Below, one piece after another: positions 31,841 to 43,200 of a DNA stretch of 64,000 nt; the stretch's first letter is position 1; each line of letters starts with the position of its first letter. The notes beneath the pieces are model-generated. The model was not told the DNA's origin. It saw only the letters and a list, made by a program, of their open reading frames with translations, and ran no database searches. The translations under genes were made by a program, and so were the position numbers. The DNA lies in contig JAFDVS010000065.1 in assembly GCA_018268935.1 (NCBI GenBank), forward strand, positions 62,001-126,000. The letters run 5' to 3'. Source of the stretch: Acidobacteriota bacterium (GTDB lineage: Bacteria; Acidobacteriota; Terriglobia; Bryobacterales; Bryobacteraceae).

Positions 31841-34800
31841 ATGCGCACCCTGGCAACCCTCCTCGTGGCCTGCGTCTCATCCCTGGCAGCAGATGGACCC
31901 TATCTCTTCCAATTCCCCACAATGAACAAAACCCACGTCGCCTTCATGTTCGCCGGCGACCTCTGGACCGCGCCCCGCACCGGTGGCCCTGCCACCCGCC
32001 TCACCAACGGCAAAGGCGCCGAAGGCGAAGCCCATTTCTCCCCCGATGGCGCCACCATCGCCTTTACCGGAGAATATGACGGAAATGTCGACGTATTCAC
32101 CGTCCCAGCCACCGGCGGCATCCCCAAACGCCTCACCTCCCACCCCGAAACCGACCACGCCGTCGGCTGGAGCCCCGATGGCAAGCGCGTCCTCTTCATG
32201 TCCACGCGGGAAACATTCAACAAAACCCCGCAGCTTTATTCCGTCTCAGCCGACGGCGGCTTCCCCGAAAAACTCCCCTTCCCCATGGCCTCCTACGGCT
32301 CGCTCTCCCCCGATAGTTCCCAAATCGCCTACATGCCCCTCCTCCGCGCCGACACCATTTGGAAACGCTACCGCGGCGGACGCGCCAGCTACATCTGGGT
32401 CGCCCAGATGTCCGATTCCTCCGTCACCCCGATCCCCCGCAAAGACTCCAACGATTACTCCCCCATGTGGATCGGCAACCAGGTCTACTTCCTCTCCGAT
32501 CGCAACAACGGCAAAGTCTCCCTCTACAAATACGACCCCAAATCGAAACAAGTCGCCGTCGCTTACGACAATAAAGGCCTCGATTTCAAATCCGCCACCG
32601 CCGGCCCCGGCGGCATCGTCCTCGAACAATTCGGCGCCATCCAGATCTACGACCTCAAAACCGGCAAGCTCTCCCCCGTAAACATCACCCTCAACAGCGA
32701 CCTCCCCGAAGTCCGCCCCCGCCTCGAAAAGCTCACCCGCCAGATCCGCGGCGCAACCATCTCCCCCAGTGGCGTGCGCGCCGCATTCGAAGCCCGCGGC
32801 GAAATCTTCACCGTCCCCGTCGAAAAAGGAAACGCCCGCAACCTCACCAACTCCCCCGGCGCCGCCGACCGCTCCCCCGCCTGGTCCCCCGACGGCAAAT
32901 GGATCGCCTATTTCTCCGACGAATCCGGCGAGTACATGCTCCACCTCGCGCCCCAAAACGGCCAGGGCGAGATCCAGAAAATCTCCCTCGGCAATCCGCC
33001 GTCTTTCTTCTATTCCATCGTCTGGTCCCCCGATTCCAAAAAACTCTCCTACACCGACAAGCGCCTCCAACTCTGGTACCTCGACCTCGACAAGAAAGCC
33101 CCCGTCAAAATCGACCGCAGCACTTACCAGGACTCCATGAATGAGTTCAACGCTTCCTGGTCCCCAGACAGCAAGTGGATCGCCTATGCCAAACAACTGC
33201 GCAGCCACCTCAAAGCCATCCACCTCTATTCCCTCGAATCCGGCCAGGCCACGCAAATCACCGACGGTATGAGCGATGCCGCCAATCCGGTCTTCGATCG
33301 CAACGGCAAGTACCTCTACCTCACCGCCAGCACCGATGTCGGCCCCACCCTCGGCAGCCTCGATCTCTCTGCCTCCCAGCGCCCCGTCTCCCGCCACGTC
33401 TACGTCACCGTGCTCAGCAAGGCCGATCCCTCCCCACTCGCTCCCGAAAGCGACGAAGAAAAACCCGCCGAAGAGAAGAAGGACCCGCCCGCCAAGAAAC
33501 CCGAAGAGAAGAAAGTCGAAGTGAAAATCGACCTCGACGGCATCATGCAGCGCACCATCCCCCTGCCTATGCCCGCCCGTAACTACTACGGCCTCGCCGC
33601 CGGCAAAACCGGCATCCTCTTCGCCCTCGAACTCCCCGCCATCATCGGCAATGGCATGCCCGCCACCACTCTCCAACGTTTCGATCTCTCCAAGCGTAAA
33701 GCCGACAAGTTCGCCGACGGCGTCTTCAACTTCGAAGTATCCGCCAACGGCGAGAAAATCCTCCTCCAACAAGGCCCCGCATGGATCATCGCCGGCGCCG
33801 CCGCCCCGCCCAAACCCGGCGATGGACGCGTCAAAACCGACGACATCGAAATGCGCATCGAGCCCGCCGCCGAATGGAAGCAGATGTACAAAGAAGTCCT
33901 CCGCATCGAACGCGACTTCTTCTACGATCCCAACCACCACGGCCTCGACCTCCAGGCCCTCGGCGAACGCTACGAAAAATACCTCAACAACCTCTCCAGC
34001 CGCTGGGACCTCACCTACCTCTGGAAGGAAATGCTCGGCGAACTCAGCACCGGCCACGTCTACATCATGGGCGGCGACACGCCGAAGCCCACTCCAGTGA
34101 AAGGCGGCCTCCTCGGCGCCGACTACACGCTCGAAAACGGCCGCTACCGCATCGCCCGCATCTTCAGCGGCGAAAACTGGAATCCGGAAACCCGCGCCCC
34201 GCTCACTCAACCCGGCGTCAACGTCAACACCGGCGACTACATCCTCGCCGTCAACGGCCGCGACCTCCGCGCCACCGATGAAATCTACTCCTTCTTCGAA
34301 GGCACCGCCGGCAAAAGCGTTCGCCTCAAAGTCGGCCCCGATCCCACCGGCGAAAAATCCCGCGAAGTCACCGTCGTCCCCATCGAAAAGGAAGCCGGAC
34401 TCCGCCTCCTCGCCTGGATCGAAGGCAATCGTCGCAAAGTCGATAAAGCCACCGGCGGCCGCGTCGCCTACGTCTATCTCCCCGATACCGCCAGCGGCGG
34501 CTACACCTACTTCAACCGCTACTACTTTGCCCAAAACGATCGCCAGGCTCTCATCGTCGATGAGCGCTTCAACGGCGGCGGCAAAGCTGCCGACTACATC
34601 ATCGATCACCTCCGCCGTCCGCTCTGGAACTACTGGTCGTCCCGCGACGGCGAAGACTACACCACCCCCGCCACCAACATCGCCGGTCCCAAAGTCATGA
34701 TGGTCAACGAATACGCAGGTTCCGGCGGCGACATGCTCCCCTGGCTTTTCCGCCGCGCCAAACTCGGCGCCATCATCGGCAAGCGCACCTGGGGCGGACT

Positions 34801-35095
34801 AGTCGGCATCGGCGGCTACCCGCAATTAATGGACGGCGGCATGGTCACCGCTCCCCACTTCGGCTTCTGGAATCCCGACGGCAAATGGGACGTCGAAAAC
34901 CACGGCACCGCCCCCGACATCGAAGTGGAGCTCGACCCCAAGTCATGGCGCGAAGGCCGCGACACCCAACTCGAAAAAGCGATCGCCGTCGTCAGTGACG
35001 ATCTCCAAAAGAATCCGCCGCCCTTCCACAAAAAGCCTCCTTACCCCGTCTATCACACCAAGTCCCCCATCTCCACCACGGGTGGGGCAAAATAG
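31841..35095 (+). CDS. Exported Tricorn-like serine protease
   Basis: 1,084 residues. Signal peptide MRTLATLLVACVSSLAA. Residues ~20-330 form a WD40-like/TolB-type propeller (FSPDGATIAF, GWSPDGKRVLF, WSPDGKWIAYFSD), and a second propeller runs to ~530. A Lys/Glu/Pro-rich linker follows near 530-560 (SDEEKPAEEKKDPPAKKP), then a PDZ-like domain, and the S41-type catalytic core holds NEYAGSGGD with nucleophile S961. The protein degrades peptides, probably in the periplasm or outside the cell. Seven bp separate its stop from the alcohol dehydrogenase start. Confidence 0.9.
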   Translation: MRTLATLLVACVSSLAADGPYLFQFPTMNKTHVAFMFAGDLWTAPRTGGPATRLTNGKGAEGEAHFSPDGATIAFTGEYDGNVDVFTVPATGGIPKRLTSHPETDHAVGWSPDGKRVLFMSTRETFNKTPQLYSVSADGGFPEKLPFPMASYGSLSPDSSQIAYMPLLRADTIWKRYRGGRASYIWVAQMSDSSVTPIPRKDSNDYSPMWIGNQVYFLSDRNNGKVSLYKYDPKSKQVAVAYDNKGLDFKSATAGPGGIVLEQFGAIQIYDLKTGKLSPVNITLNSDLPEVRPRLEKLTRQIRGATISPSGVRAAFEARGEIFTVPVEKGNARNLTNSPGAADRSPAWSPDGKWIAYFSDESGEYMLHLAPQNGQGEIQKISLGNPPSFFYSIVWSPDSKKLSYTDKRLQLWYLDLDKKAPVKIDRSTYQDSMNEFNASWSPDSKWIAYAKQLRSHLKAIHLYSLESGQATQITDGMSDAANPVFDRNGKYLYLTASTDVGPTLGSLDLSASQRPVSRHVYVTVLSKADPSPLAPESDEEKPAEEKKDPPAKKPEEKKVEVKIDLDGIMQRTIPLPMPARNYYGLAAGKTGILFALELPAIIGNGMPATTLQRFDLSKRKADKFADGVFNFEVSANGEKILLQQGPAWIIAGAAAPPKPGDGRVKTDDIEMRIEPAAEWKQMYKEVLRIERDFFYDPNHHGLDLQALGERYEKYLNNLSSRWDLTYLWKEMLGELSTGHVYIMGGDTPKPTPVKGGLLGADYTLENGRYRIARIFSGENWNPETRAPLTQPGVNVNTGDYILAVNGRDLRATDEIYSFFEGTAGKSVRLKVGPDPTGEKSREVTVVPIEKEAGLRLLAWIEGNRRKVDKATGGRVAYVYLPDTASGGYTYFNRYYFAQNDRQALIVDERFNGGGKAADYIIDHLRRPLWNYWSSRDGEDYTTPATNIAGPKVMMVNEYAGSGGDMLPWLFRRAKLGAIIGKRTWGGLVGIGGYPQLMDGGMVTAPHFGFWNPDGKWDVENHGTAPDIEVELDPKSWREGRDTQLEKAIAVVSDDLQKNPPPFHKKPPYPVYHTKSPISTTGGAK

Positions 35096-35101
35096 CGGGT
35101 A

Positions 35102-36109
35102 ATGCATTCCGCAACCGCAGTCTGTCTCGCCGCCCCGCGCGGCCCCGTCGAAGTCCGCAGACTCGACATCGCCGATCCCGGCCCCGGTGAACTAAGAGTC
35201 CGCATCGAAGCCTGTGGCATCTGCCACTCCGACGTCATGATCACCGGCCTCGAAAAGCTCCCACTCACTCCGCTCATCCTCGGCCACGAAGGCATCGGCA
35301 TTGTCGAAGCCCTCGGCGAAGGAGTCACCCAAGCCGCCATCGGGGATCGCGTCGGCATCACCTACTTCGGCGCGGGCTGCGGCCAATGCCACGCCTGCCA
35401 ATCCGGCCACGCCCGCTACTGCGCCAAACAATCCAATCACGGCTACACTCGCCACGGCGCTCTCACCACGCAAGCCATCGTTGCCGCCCAGAACATCATC
35501 CGCGTCCCATCCAACCTCAACCCAGCGGAAGCCGCCCCCCTCTGCTGTGCCGGCTGGACCGCCATGGGAGCCCTCAACGAAGCCAACGTCCAGCCCGGCC
35601 AGTGGCTCGTCATCGCCGGCTTCGGAGGCCTCGGCCATCTCGCCGCGGCCTACGCCAAAGCGAGAGGTGTTCACGTCGCGGTAATCGACACCAATCAAGA
35701 CAAACTCGACTTCGCCAAGGCTCAAGGCGCCGACCTCGTCACCCTCCCCGACGCCGCGCGGAAGACCATCCAAAAGGAAGCCGGAGGAGCGCACGCCGCC
35801 ATCGTCTTCACCGCCTCCGCCGCCGCGGCGCCCACCGCACTCAGCACTCTGCAGCGCCGTGGCTCACTCATTCTAGTGGGACTCACCACCGACACATTCC
35901 CCGTCTCCATGACGGAAATCGTGCTCAAAGGCATCCGCATCCAAGGCAGCTACCTCGGCACGCGCCAAGACCTGGAACAAGTCTTCGCCATCGCCGCTGA
36001 AGGCAAAGTAAAGCCCCACATCACAACCCACACCCTCGCCGAAGCGCCGAGTCTGATCCAAAAACTCAGCCGTGGAGAACAAACCGGCCGCGCTGTAGTC
36101 AAACTCTAA
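35102..36109 (+). CDS. Zinc-dependent alcohol dehydrogenase
   Basis: 335 residues, class I medium-chain ADH. Catalytic zinc ligands sit in ACGICHSD and LGHEGIG; the structural zinc lobe is CGQCHACQSGHARYC, all four Cys present. The nucleotide-binding loop is IAGFGGLGHLAA, and VIDTNQDKLDFAKAQGAD has the Asp expected for NAD rather than NADP. AdhP-like layout. Substrate cannot be named. It follows the Tricorn gene by 6 bp and may be cotranscribed. Confidence 0.9.
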   Translation: MHSATAVCLAAPRGPVEVRRLDIADPGPGELRVRIEACGICHSDVMITGLEKLPLTPLILGHEGIGIVEALGEGVTQAAIGDRVGITYFGAGCGQCHACQSGHARYCAKQSNHGYTRHGALTTQAIVAAQNIIRVPSNLNPAEAAPLCCAGWTAMGALNEANVQPGQWLVIAGFGGLGHLAAAYAKARGVHVAVIDTNQDKLDFAKAQGADLVTLPDAARKTIQKEAGGAHAAIVFTASAAAAPTALSTLQRRGSLILVGLTTDTFPVSMTEIVLKGIRIQGSYLGTRQDLEQVFAIAAEGKVKPHITTHTLAEAPSLIQKLSRGEQTGRAVVKL

Positions 36110-36263
36110 CGTTCGGGAGTTTCATCAATCAAGAGCCCAGGTCCGCGGATGCGATGTGACAAGGGGCCGATGCGACCGAATCCGGCGCTTGGCCCAATCC
36201 GGCAGACTTGAAACGAACCTTTGCGTCGGCATCGCTGGTCGGCGATCTGACAATCTTCAACAG

Positions 36264-36680
36264 ATGGGAGCTCTAACAGTTACGCTCGATGAAAAGCGTT
36301 ATGCCATGCTGCTTGCCAAAGTAGCTCCCAGAGTAATCCGAACCGCGGCGGAGAACGGCCGTGCGCTCGCCACCGTGGAATCGCTCATGGAAAAAGGCGA
36401 ACGCAACCTGAGTCCCGAAGAAGGTGAACTCCTCGACCTCCTCACGAACCTGATCCGCGATTATGAATCGGCGGTCATACCGCCTCGAGAGAAATCCAAA
36501 CCACACGACATGGTGGCGTTCCTGTTGGAGCAGCGCGGATTGGCCCCCAAGGACCTATGGCCCGTTGTCGGCTCAAAGAGCCGGGTGTAGGAGATCCTCG
36601 CCGGTAAACGCTCCGTCACGAAAGAACAAGCCAAAAGACTTGCTGACTTTTTCCATGTCGGCGTCGGCCTATTCATCTGA
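36264..36680 (+). pseudogene. HigA-like antitoxin interrupted by an amber codon
   Basis: From ATG 36264 the frame gives TLDEKRYAMLLAKVAPRVI and ends at TAG 36588-36590 after VVGSKSRV. If that TAG is read through, translation continues EILAGKRSVTKEQAKRLADF and ends FHVGVGLFI before TGA 36678-36680. The reconstituted C-half is the HigA helix-turn-helix, in which the lost residue is normally Ser (TCG to TAG is one base). No HigB-like toxin is beside it, so it is probably a decayed orphan. The 36110-36263 stretch holds nothing recognised. Confidence 0.75.
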
Positions 36681-36713
36681 AGGCATCGGTGGCGCGCTTT
36701 GCCAGCGCCCCTC

Positions 36714-39700
36714 CTAGAACGTCACCCGCAAAGCCATCTGCCAAGACCGTGGCACATCCTGCCCCGTGATCGTCCCGAACGCCGTGTTGGTCGGCGTCGT
36801 ATTCGGCGTAAGCAAATTCGGGTGGTTCATCGCATTCAAACACTCCGCCCGGTACTGCACGCCCCAGCGCTCCGTCACCCGGAAATTCTTAATCGCGGAT
36901 AAATCCCACCGCGATTGCCCGTCGCCGCGAATCCGGCTGAAGCGCAGCGGCGAGAACCGGTAGTTCGAAGCCAGTTGCTGAGCCGCATTCTTGTTAAACC
37001 CGGCGTCCGTATTGAACCACCGGTCCACACTCCTCTGCGACTTCGACAGCACAATGCTATCCGGATTCCCCGTAAACAAAGACCACACATCCCCAAAGCC
37101 CAGCGGAGGCCCGCTCTGCCGCTGCATAATCCCATTCAACTGCCATCCCCCGGCCAAAAACTCCAACGCCCGGGGCATCTTCGATCCCCAATGCCGCCCC
37201 TTCCCAAATGGCAATTCCCAAATGCCGGAAATCACTACCCGGTGCGGCCGGTCAAACGATGAGATCGATTCATACGGCGCCGTATCCACCGCGTTCAGAA
37301 ACTCAATCGCCTCCATCGACTTCGACCACGTATACGCCAGCATCAGCGTATACCCCTTTGAAAAACGCCGCTCCAGCCGCGTCTGCAGCGAGTGATACCA
37401 GGAATACCCAATCGGCTCCGTCACCGTAATGTTCCCGAAGTGCGGGTACGGCCGCAACAAATTCGCCCGCGAAATATTCTGCCCGTAAATCGGATTCAAC
37501 CCCAAAAACGGATTCCGCGAGTTCGCCGCCAGGTAGTCGATCGTCCGCTGATCCCGCACCCCCGTGCGGCTCAAATACTCCGCCGGCGTGTTATTGATGT
37601 TCTGCGACACACCTAAACGCGTCCCCCGGCTGCTTACATACATCACTTCCGACAGCCATTGCGCCGGCAGTTCCCGCTGGAACCCGAACGACCACCGCTG
37701 CGTGTACGCCTGCGTCCGCCTCGGCTCAAAGAAACTAATCCCTTGCCCCAGGTTCGTCGACAATCCACCGCTCGAACCCGCCGGCTCAATCAGACCATTC
37801 GGAAATGGATTCGCCGTCGTCGCCACATACGTTACCCCGCTATCAAGCGATGCCTGTATCGGCGTCGATTGGCTGAACCCCGTCGCAATCGAATCCGTCT
37901 TGTTCACACCCAACGTGTCGAAGAACAATCCATAGCCCGTGCGAATCACCGTCTTCGTGTCCAATTGATACGCAATCCCGATACGCGGCATGATGTTGTT
38001 CTTCTCACCCCGCCAGTACGTCCGTGGATTCCCGCCCTGCCCCACATACGTCAATCCACCGCGCACGCGGAACGCGCTTGCCGGCAACTCCGCAATCGCC
38101 ACCGGAGCATAATTCGTCTTCGCCGCCGCCTCAATCGGGCTCGCCTGATCAAACGCATACCCCGCCACCGAACGGTCATACCGCTCCGTCACCGGTGTCT
38201 CGTATTCATAGCGCACCCCCCAATTGATGACCAGCTTCCGCGTCAGCTTCCAGTCATCCTGCAGGTACGTGCCGAACCACATATCCTGCTCCGCCAGCCG
38301 CGCCGTGCGTGTCATGCTCCCATCCGGCACGCCAAGCAAAAACGCCGCCAGCTCCCCGCCCACCGGCTGGGCAGCCGTCGTATTCAACGGCCCGCGCGTA
38401 TACGTCGACGAGAAAACCAACTGCGGCGCCACATCCAGCGGATACCGGCCCTGGTTCTCCCGGTACACACGGAAATCGCCCCCAAAACGAAAACTATGCG
38501 ACCCGGCAAGCTTCGTGAACGTCGCCCCCATCGAATGCACCGTCGAGAAATTCCCGCCGTCACCGCTCTCCCAATTCGCCAACTGCGTCAACGATCCTAC
38601 CTGCACGTTCGGGAACCGCGCGATACTCTTGTCCACCAGCCCCGTCAGACGCGAAGCGAATCCCAGCGATGACAAATCAAACCCCTGCTGAATGCTCTTC
38701 TCCGTAAAGTTCGCATAAGTCACCCCATAGCGCACGTTCATCAGGAATGTCGGGCTGAACACCTTCACATCGTCTATCGTGAACCCCCGATTCTGCCGGT
38801 TAAGAATAATTCCATTCGCCCCGGTAGTGAATACACGGTTCTTGTCTTCTTCCCAGAAATCCGTAGACATGCGCACAAACGCACGATGGTTCTGATTGAA
38901 GTTGTGATCCACCCGGATCAGGTGCACCCACGTATCCTCCAACGCCTTCGTCGTCCGGAAATGATTATTGCGCTCCTCGCGCGTCCCCACCTGGTTGGGA
39001 TCCGGCCAATACTTCAGGATGTTCTGCGCCACCGGATCCAGCCGCGATGCCGGAATCATATTCCCCGGAATCGGCGTCCGCGAAAACGTCCCATTCGCGT
39101 TCGGCGTCGTTGTGCGCGGATCGAACACCTGGTAGTTCGTTCCCAGCGCCAGCAGTCCACTCAGATCCCCCCGCCGCATCGCCGCCGTTGGAACCGTGTT
39201 CACAAAACTCTGTGGCACCCCGAAGGAATTCGCCTCGTAGTTATAAAACCAGAACGTGCGATTCCGGATCACCGGCCCGCTCGCCCACCCGCCATACCGG
39301 TTGTCCTGATACACCGGCAGCTTCTGTCCCGCGCGATTCTGAAAAATGTTCGGTGTATCAAATGCCGAATTGCGCATCCAGTAATACAGCTCTCCATGAA
39401 TCGCATTCGTCCCGCTCTTCGTGCTCACGTTCACCAGCGATCCGATGGTGTGCCCCACCGTCGCATCATAAGGCGCGGTCTGCACCTTGAATTCGCCCAC
39501 CGCCGTCTGCGGCGGAATAAAGCCCACGCGCCCCGATGTCCCCTGCGCCTGCGTATTCGACACGCCGTCCAGCGTGAACTCATTGTTATATTGCCCTGCC
39601 CCGTCGGTGGAAAACTGCGAGTTCTTGTTGATCGAAAACGACCCCGCCTTCGCCAGCCGCATGTCCGTCGAATTGATCACGCCCGGCGCCAGTTGCACCA

Positions 39701-40151
39701 GCGTCATCGGGCTCGACCCAAAACTCGGCAACTCCTGAATGCGCCGTTGATCCACCACCTGCCCCAGCGACGAATCCACCGTCTGCAACAGCGGAGTCTC
39801 CGCCTTCACCTCCACCGTCTCCGATGTCGCGCCCACTTCCAGCGCGATATTCACTTCCACCGCCTCGTTCACACGCAATTCAATCCCATCGCGCACGAAC
39901 TTCTTAAACCCGCTCAATTCCGCCTGCACCTGATACGGCCCCGGCAACAGATACGGCAGCGTAAAATTCCCGCCCTCGTTCGTCTTCGCCGCCACAATCA
40001 CACCCGTGGCGTTATTGACGGCGCGCACATCGGCGCCCATCACCACCGCCCCGGAAGCATCCGTGACGCGGCCAACGATCGTGGAACGAGTTTCCTGCGC
40101 ATAGACAAAACCGGCGCAGAATATCAAGGAGCAAAGAGCCTGAAGTGTCAT
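36714..40151 (-). CDS. Oar-like TonB-dependent outer-membrane receptor (2)
   Basis: 1,145 residues from ATG 40151 (TTG at 40160 is an upstream option). Signal peptide MTLQALCSLIFCAGFVYAQ. Carboxypeptidase-regulatory module STIVGRVTDASGAVVMGADV, plug with SSLGQVVDQRRIQELPSF and EFTLDGVSNTQAQGTSG, then a barrel ending SWQMALRVTF. Likely imports a large polymer-derived ligand. Divergent from receptor 3 with 64 bp between starts; a TAGACT -10-like sequence lies 8 nt before its ATG. Confidence 0.85.
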   Translation of the reverse strand: MTLQALCSLIFCAGFVYAQETRSTIVGRVTDASGAVVMGADVRAVNNATGVIVAAKTNEGGNFTLPYLLPGPYQVQAELSGFKKFVRDGIELRVNEAVEVNIALEVGATSETVEVKAETPLLQTVDSSLGQVVDQRRIQELPSFGSSPMTLVQLAPGVINSTDMRLAKAGSFSINKNSQFSTDGAGQYNNEFTLDGVSNTQAQGTSGRVGFIPPQTAVGEFKVQTAPYDATVGHTIGSLVNVSTKSGTNAIHGELYYWMRNSAFDTPNIFQNRAGQKLPVYQDNRYGGWASGPVIRNRTFWFYNYEANSFGVPQSFVNTVPTAAMRRGDLSGLLALGTNYQVFDPRTTTPNANGTFSRTPIPGNMIPASRLDPVAQNILKYWPDPNQVGTREERNNHFRTTKALEDTWVHLIRVDHNFNQNHRAFVRMSTDFWEEDKNRVFTTGANGIILNRQNRGFTIDDVKVFSPTFLMNVRYGVTYANFTEKSIQQGFDLSSLGFASRLTGLVDKSIARFPNVQVGSLTQLANWESGDGGNFSTVHSMGATFTKLAGSHSFRFGGDFRVYRENQGRYPLDVAPQLVFSSTYTRGPLNTTAAQPVGGELAAFLLGVPDGSMTRTARLAEQDMWFGTYLQDDWKLTRKLVINWGVRYEYETPVTERYDRSVAGYAFDQASPIEAAAKTNYAPVAIAELPASAFRVRGGLTYVGQGGNPRTYWRGEKNNIMPRIGIAYQLDTKTVIRTGYGLFFDTLGVNKTDSIATGFSQSTPIQASLDSGVTYVATTANPFPNGLIEPAGSSGGLSTNLGQGISFFEPRRTQAYTQRWSFGFQRELPAQWLSEVMYVSSRGTRLGVSQNINNTPAEYLSRTGVRDQRTIDYLAANSRNPFLGLNPIYGQNISRANLLRPYPHFGNITVTEPIGYSWYHSLQTRLERRFSKGYTLMLAYTWSKSMEAIEFLNAVDTAPYESISSFDRPHRVVISGIWELPFGKGRHWGSKMPRALEFLAGGWQLNGIMQRQSGPPLGFGDVWSLFTGNPDSIVLSKSQRSVDRWFNTDAGFNKNAAQQLASNYRFSPLRFSRIRGDGQSRWDLSAIKNFRVTERWGVQYRAECLNAMNHPNLLTPNTTPTNTAFGTITGQDVPRSWQMALRVTF

Positions 40152-40159
40152 TACAGTCA

Positions 40160-40165
40160 AGTCTA
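40160..40165 (-). promoter_or_regulatory. -10-like hexamer of TonB receptor 2
   Basis: TAGACT on the minus strand (40165-40160), 8 nt upstream of ATG 40151. No Shine-Dalgarno is seen, consistent with the leaderless pattern elsewhere in the window. Confidence 0.3.
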
Positions 40166-40203
40166 TCCAATCTGCGATCCAGTGTCGCCGTCCCTCCAGG
40201 GAC

Positions 40204-40209
40204 TATACT
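40204..40209 (+). promoter_or_regulatory. -10-like hexamer of TonB receptor 3
   Basis: TATACT is 6 nt before ATG 40216, with no ribosome binding site between. A matching -35 was not found. Confidence 0.4.
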
Positions 40210-40215
40210 GTGGGC

Positions 40216-43200
40216 ATGTTCTCCAAGATGAGCTTCAGGTCGGTTTGTGTGCTGCTTGCCCTCGCCGCATGTGCAGCCCCCTCGTTTTCACAGACATTTC
40301 AGGCCCAAATCACTGGCGTCGTCCAGGATCCCTCCGGCGGGGTGATTCCCAGCGCCAAAATCACCGCCACCAACGTGGCCACCGGCATTGCCTTCTCCAC
40401 CGAATCCAATGCTTCCGGCATCTATCGCCTCCCCGCACTCCCTCCCGCGCAATACCGGCTCTCCGCTTCCACCACCGGATTCAAAAGCTTTGAGCAAGGC
40501 CCCATCACCCTCCAGGTGAACGACGTCGTCGAAATCCTCATCACCCTCCAGGTGGGTGACGCCTCGGAAAAGGTCCAGGTCAGCGCCTCGGCGGAACTGC
40601 TCCAAACCGCCACCGCCACCGTCGGCCAAGTGGTCAACACCCGCTCCATTGAGAACCTTCCCCTCAACGTCCGCGACCCGCTCGCCCTCGTCGGCCTTAC
40701 CGCCGGCGTCACCTTCGGCGCGAACTTCGGCAATGGCGGCGGCCAGGAACTCGGCCGCAACTTCTTTAAGTCCGACTTCAACGTCGGCGGCGGCCGATCC
40801 GGCTCCCAGGAACTCCTTCTCGATGGCGCGGCGAACACCACCCCCGATGTCAACCGCGGCATCATCAATCCACCCGTCGATTCCGTTCAGGAATTCAAGG
40901 TTCAGTCCAATTCCTATGACGCCGAATTCGGCCGCACCACCGGCGGCATCGTCAACGTCATCACCAAGTCCGGCAGCAACGAGATCCACGGCCTCGTCTA
41001 CGATTTTGAGCGCCACAGCTTCATCGAAGCCAACAACTGGTTCAGCAACCGCGCCGGCATTCCCAATCCCTCCTTCAAGCGCCACCAGTTCGGAGGCAAC
41101 CTCGGCCTCCCCATCGTGAAGAACAAGACCTTCTTCTTCGGCGACTACGAGGGACTCCGCCAAGGTTTCCCCGTCACCTTCACCACCACCGTCCCCACCG
41201 AAGCGATGAAGACCGGCAATTTCACCGGCCTCGGCAACATCACCGTCTACGACCCCAACACCCTGGTCACCAACGCCGATGGCTCCCGCACCCGCTCCCC
41301 ATTCCCCGGCAACACGATTCCCTCCACCCGCTTCGATCCGGTCTCCGTGAAGGTGATGAGCTACTACCCCACGCCCACCCTCCAGCAGAACGTCAATAAC
41401 TACGTCCGCAGCCCCAAACAGGCCATCAACACCGACAAATACGACTTCCGCGCCGATCAGAACTTCGGCGATAGAACCCGCCTCTTCGGCCGCTTCTCTC
41501 AACAGGAGGACGTCCGCTACGTCCCCGGCCCTCAACCCCTTCCCATCGGCGGCGGCCGCAGCACCACCGACACCTACACCCAGGCCATGATCGACGCCAC
41601 CCACGTGCTTTCCGCCAGCACCGTCGTCAACGCCCAGTTCGCCTTCTCCCGCGCTCTGGCCGCGCAATTCGGCCTCTCCAAGGGCTTCGACTTCAAACAA
41701 CTCGGCTTCCCAGCCAACCTCAATGCCATCGCCACCGATCAGTTCATCCAGGGCTCCATCGCCGATATCGGCGGCATCTCCAACGGCAGCGATTCCTTCA
41801 TTCAATACCAGCCCCGTAACACCTGGACATCCCGCGCCACCGTCTCCCACCTCCGCGGCGCGCACAGCATGAAAGCAGGCGCCGACTGGCGCGTCCTCAA
41901 CTTCAACGAAGGCCAGAACACCCAGCCCAACGGAACCTTCAACTTCGGCCGCACCTTCACCCAGGGCCCCAACCCGGTGCAGGCTACCGGCGCCGGTGGC
42001 CATGGCTTCGCCGATTTCCTCCTCGGCATGCCCAACAGCGGATCCATCCGCCAGTTGATGCCCATTTCCACGCAAGGCCTCTACTACGCCGCCTTCTTCC
42101 AGGATGACTGGCGCGTCAACAGCAAGCTCACACTGAACATCGGGCTCCGCTACGACATCAACGTCGGCAACCGCGAAAAGTATGGCCGCATTTCCTACTT
42201 CGATCCCACGGCCCCACACCCTCTCGCCACTCGCGCTGGCCTGCCGAACCTCGCCGGGCTGCTGCGCTGGGTCGGTGAAGAAAACCCATCCAGCCAGCAA
42301 TCCACCCCACGCACCAACTTCGCCCCTCGCTTCGGGTTCGCCTACAAGCTCACCAAGTCCAGCGTCCTCCGCGGCGGATATGGCATCTTCTTCGCCCCGC
42401 GCAACATTCAAGGCAACGGCACGGGAGCGGTGGCCGCTTTCCGCGATACGCCCATGGTCGCCACAATCGACGGCGGCCTCACCAACGCCAACCGTTTCAG
42501 CAACCCCTATCCCGCGGGTGTGCTCCCCGCGCTGAACAATCGTGATCCGCTTACCAACATCGGAGCCACCATCCAGGCGCCCATCTACACCACCAAGGAT
42601 CCCTACGCCCAGTTGTTCAGCCTCAGCTATCAGGCGGAACTCCCCGGCAGCGTCGTCGCCCAGGTCAACTACTGGGGCAACAAGGGCACCCATCTCATCT
42701 CCGGCGGCTGGAATCTGAATCAGCTCCACCCGGTTTATCTCGCCCAGGGCAATGCGCTCAACGGCCAGGTGCGCAATCCCTTCCAGGGACTCGTCCCAGC
42801 CGGCACCGCCATCTCCGGCGCCACAATCTCGCTGCGCCAATCGCTGCTCCCCTATCCGCAGTACTCGGGCGACGGCGGCGTCTCCCAGGTTTTCGTCCCC
42901 GCCGGTAACGACACCTACCACGCCTTCACCTTGCAGGCCGAGAAGCGGCTCTCTACAACGCTCACCTTCCTCGCCTCCTACACCCGCTCCAAAGCCATCG
43001 ACGATGTCGGCGGCATGATCGACGTCTACAATCGCCGTCTCAATAAAGTGATCTCCGCCTTCGATACCCCGAACCTGTTCGTTGGAAGCTGGGTCTATCA
43101 ACTCCCCTTCGGCAAGGGCCGCCATTACGCCAATTCGTTGAGCGCACCGGCCAACGCCATCCTCGGCGGTTGGGACCTGAGCGGCATCGTGCGCCTGCAA

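Noticed and set aside
32246..34609. 787-residue open frame on the minus strand
   Set aside because: It lies wholly opposite the Tricorn gene. It is Gly/Asp/Glu/Val-rich with no domain, as expected from the antisense of C-ending codons.
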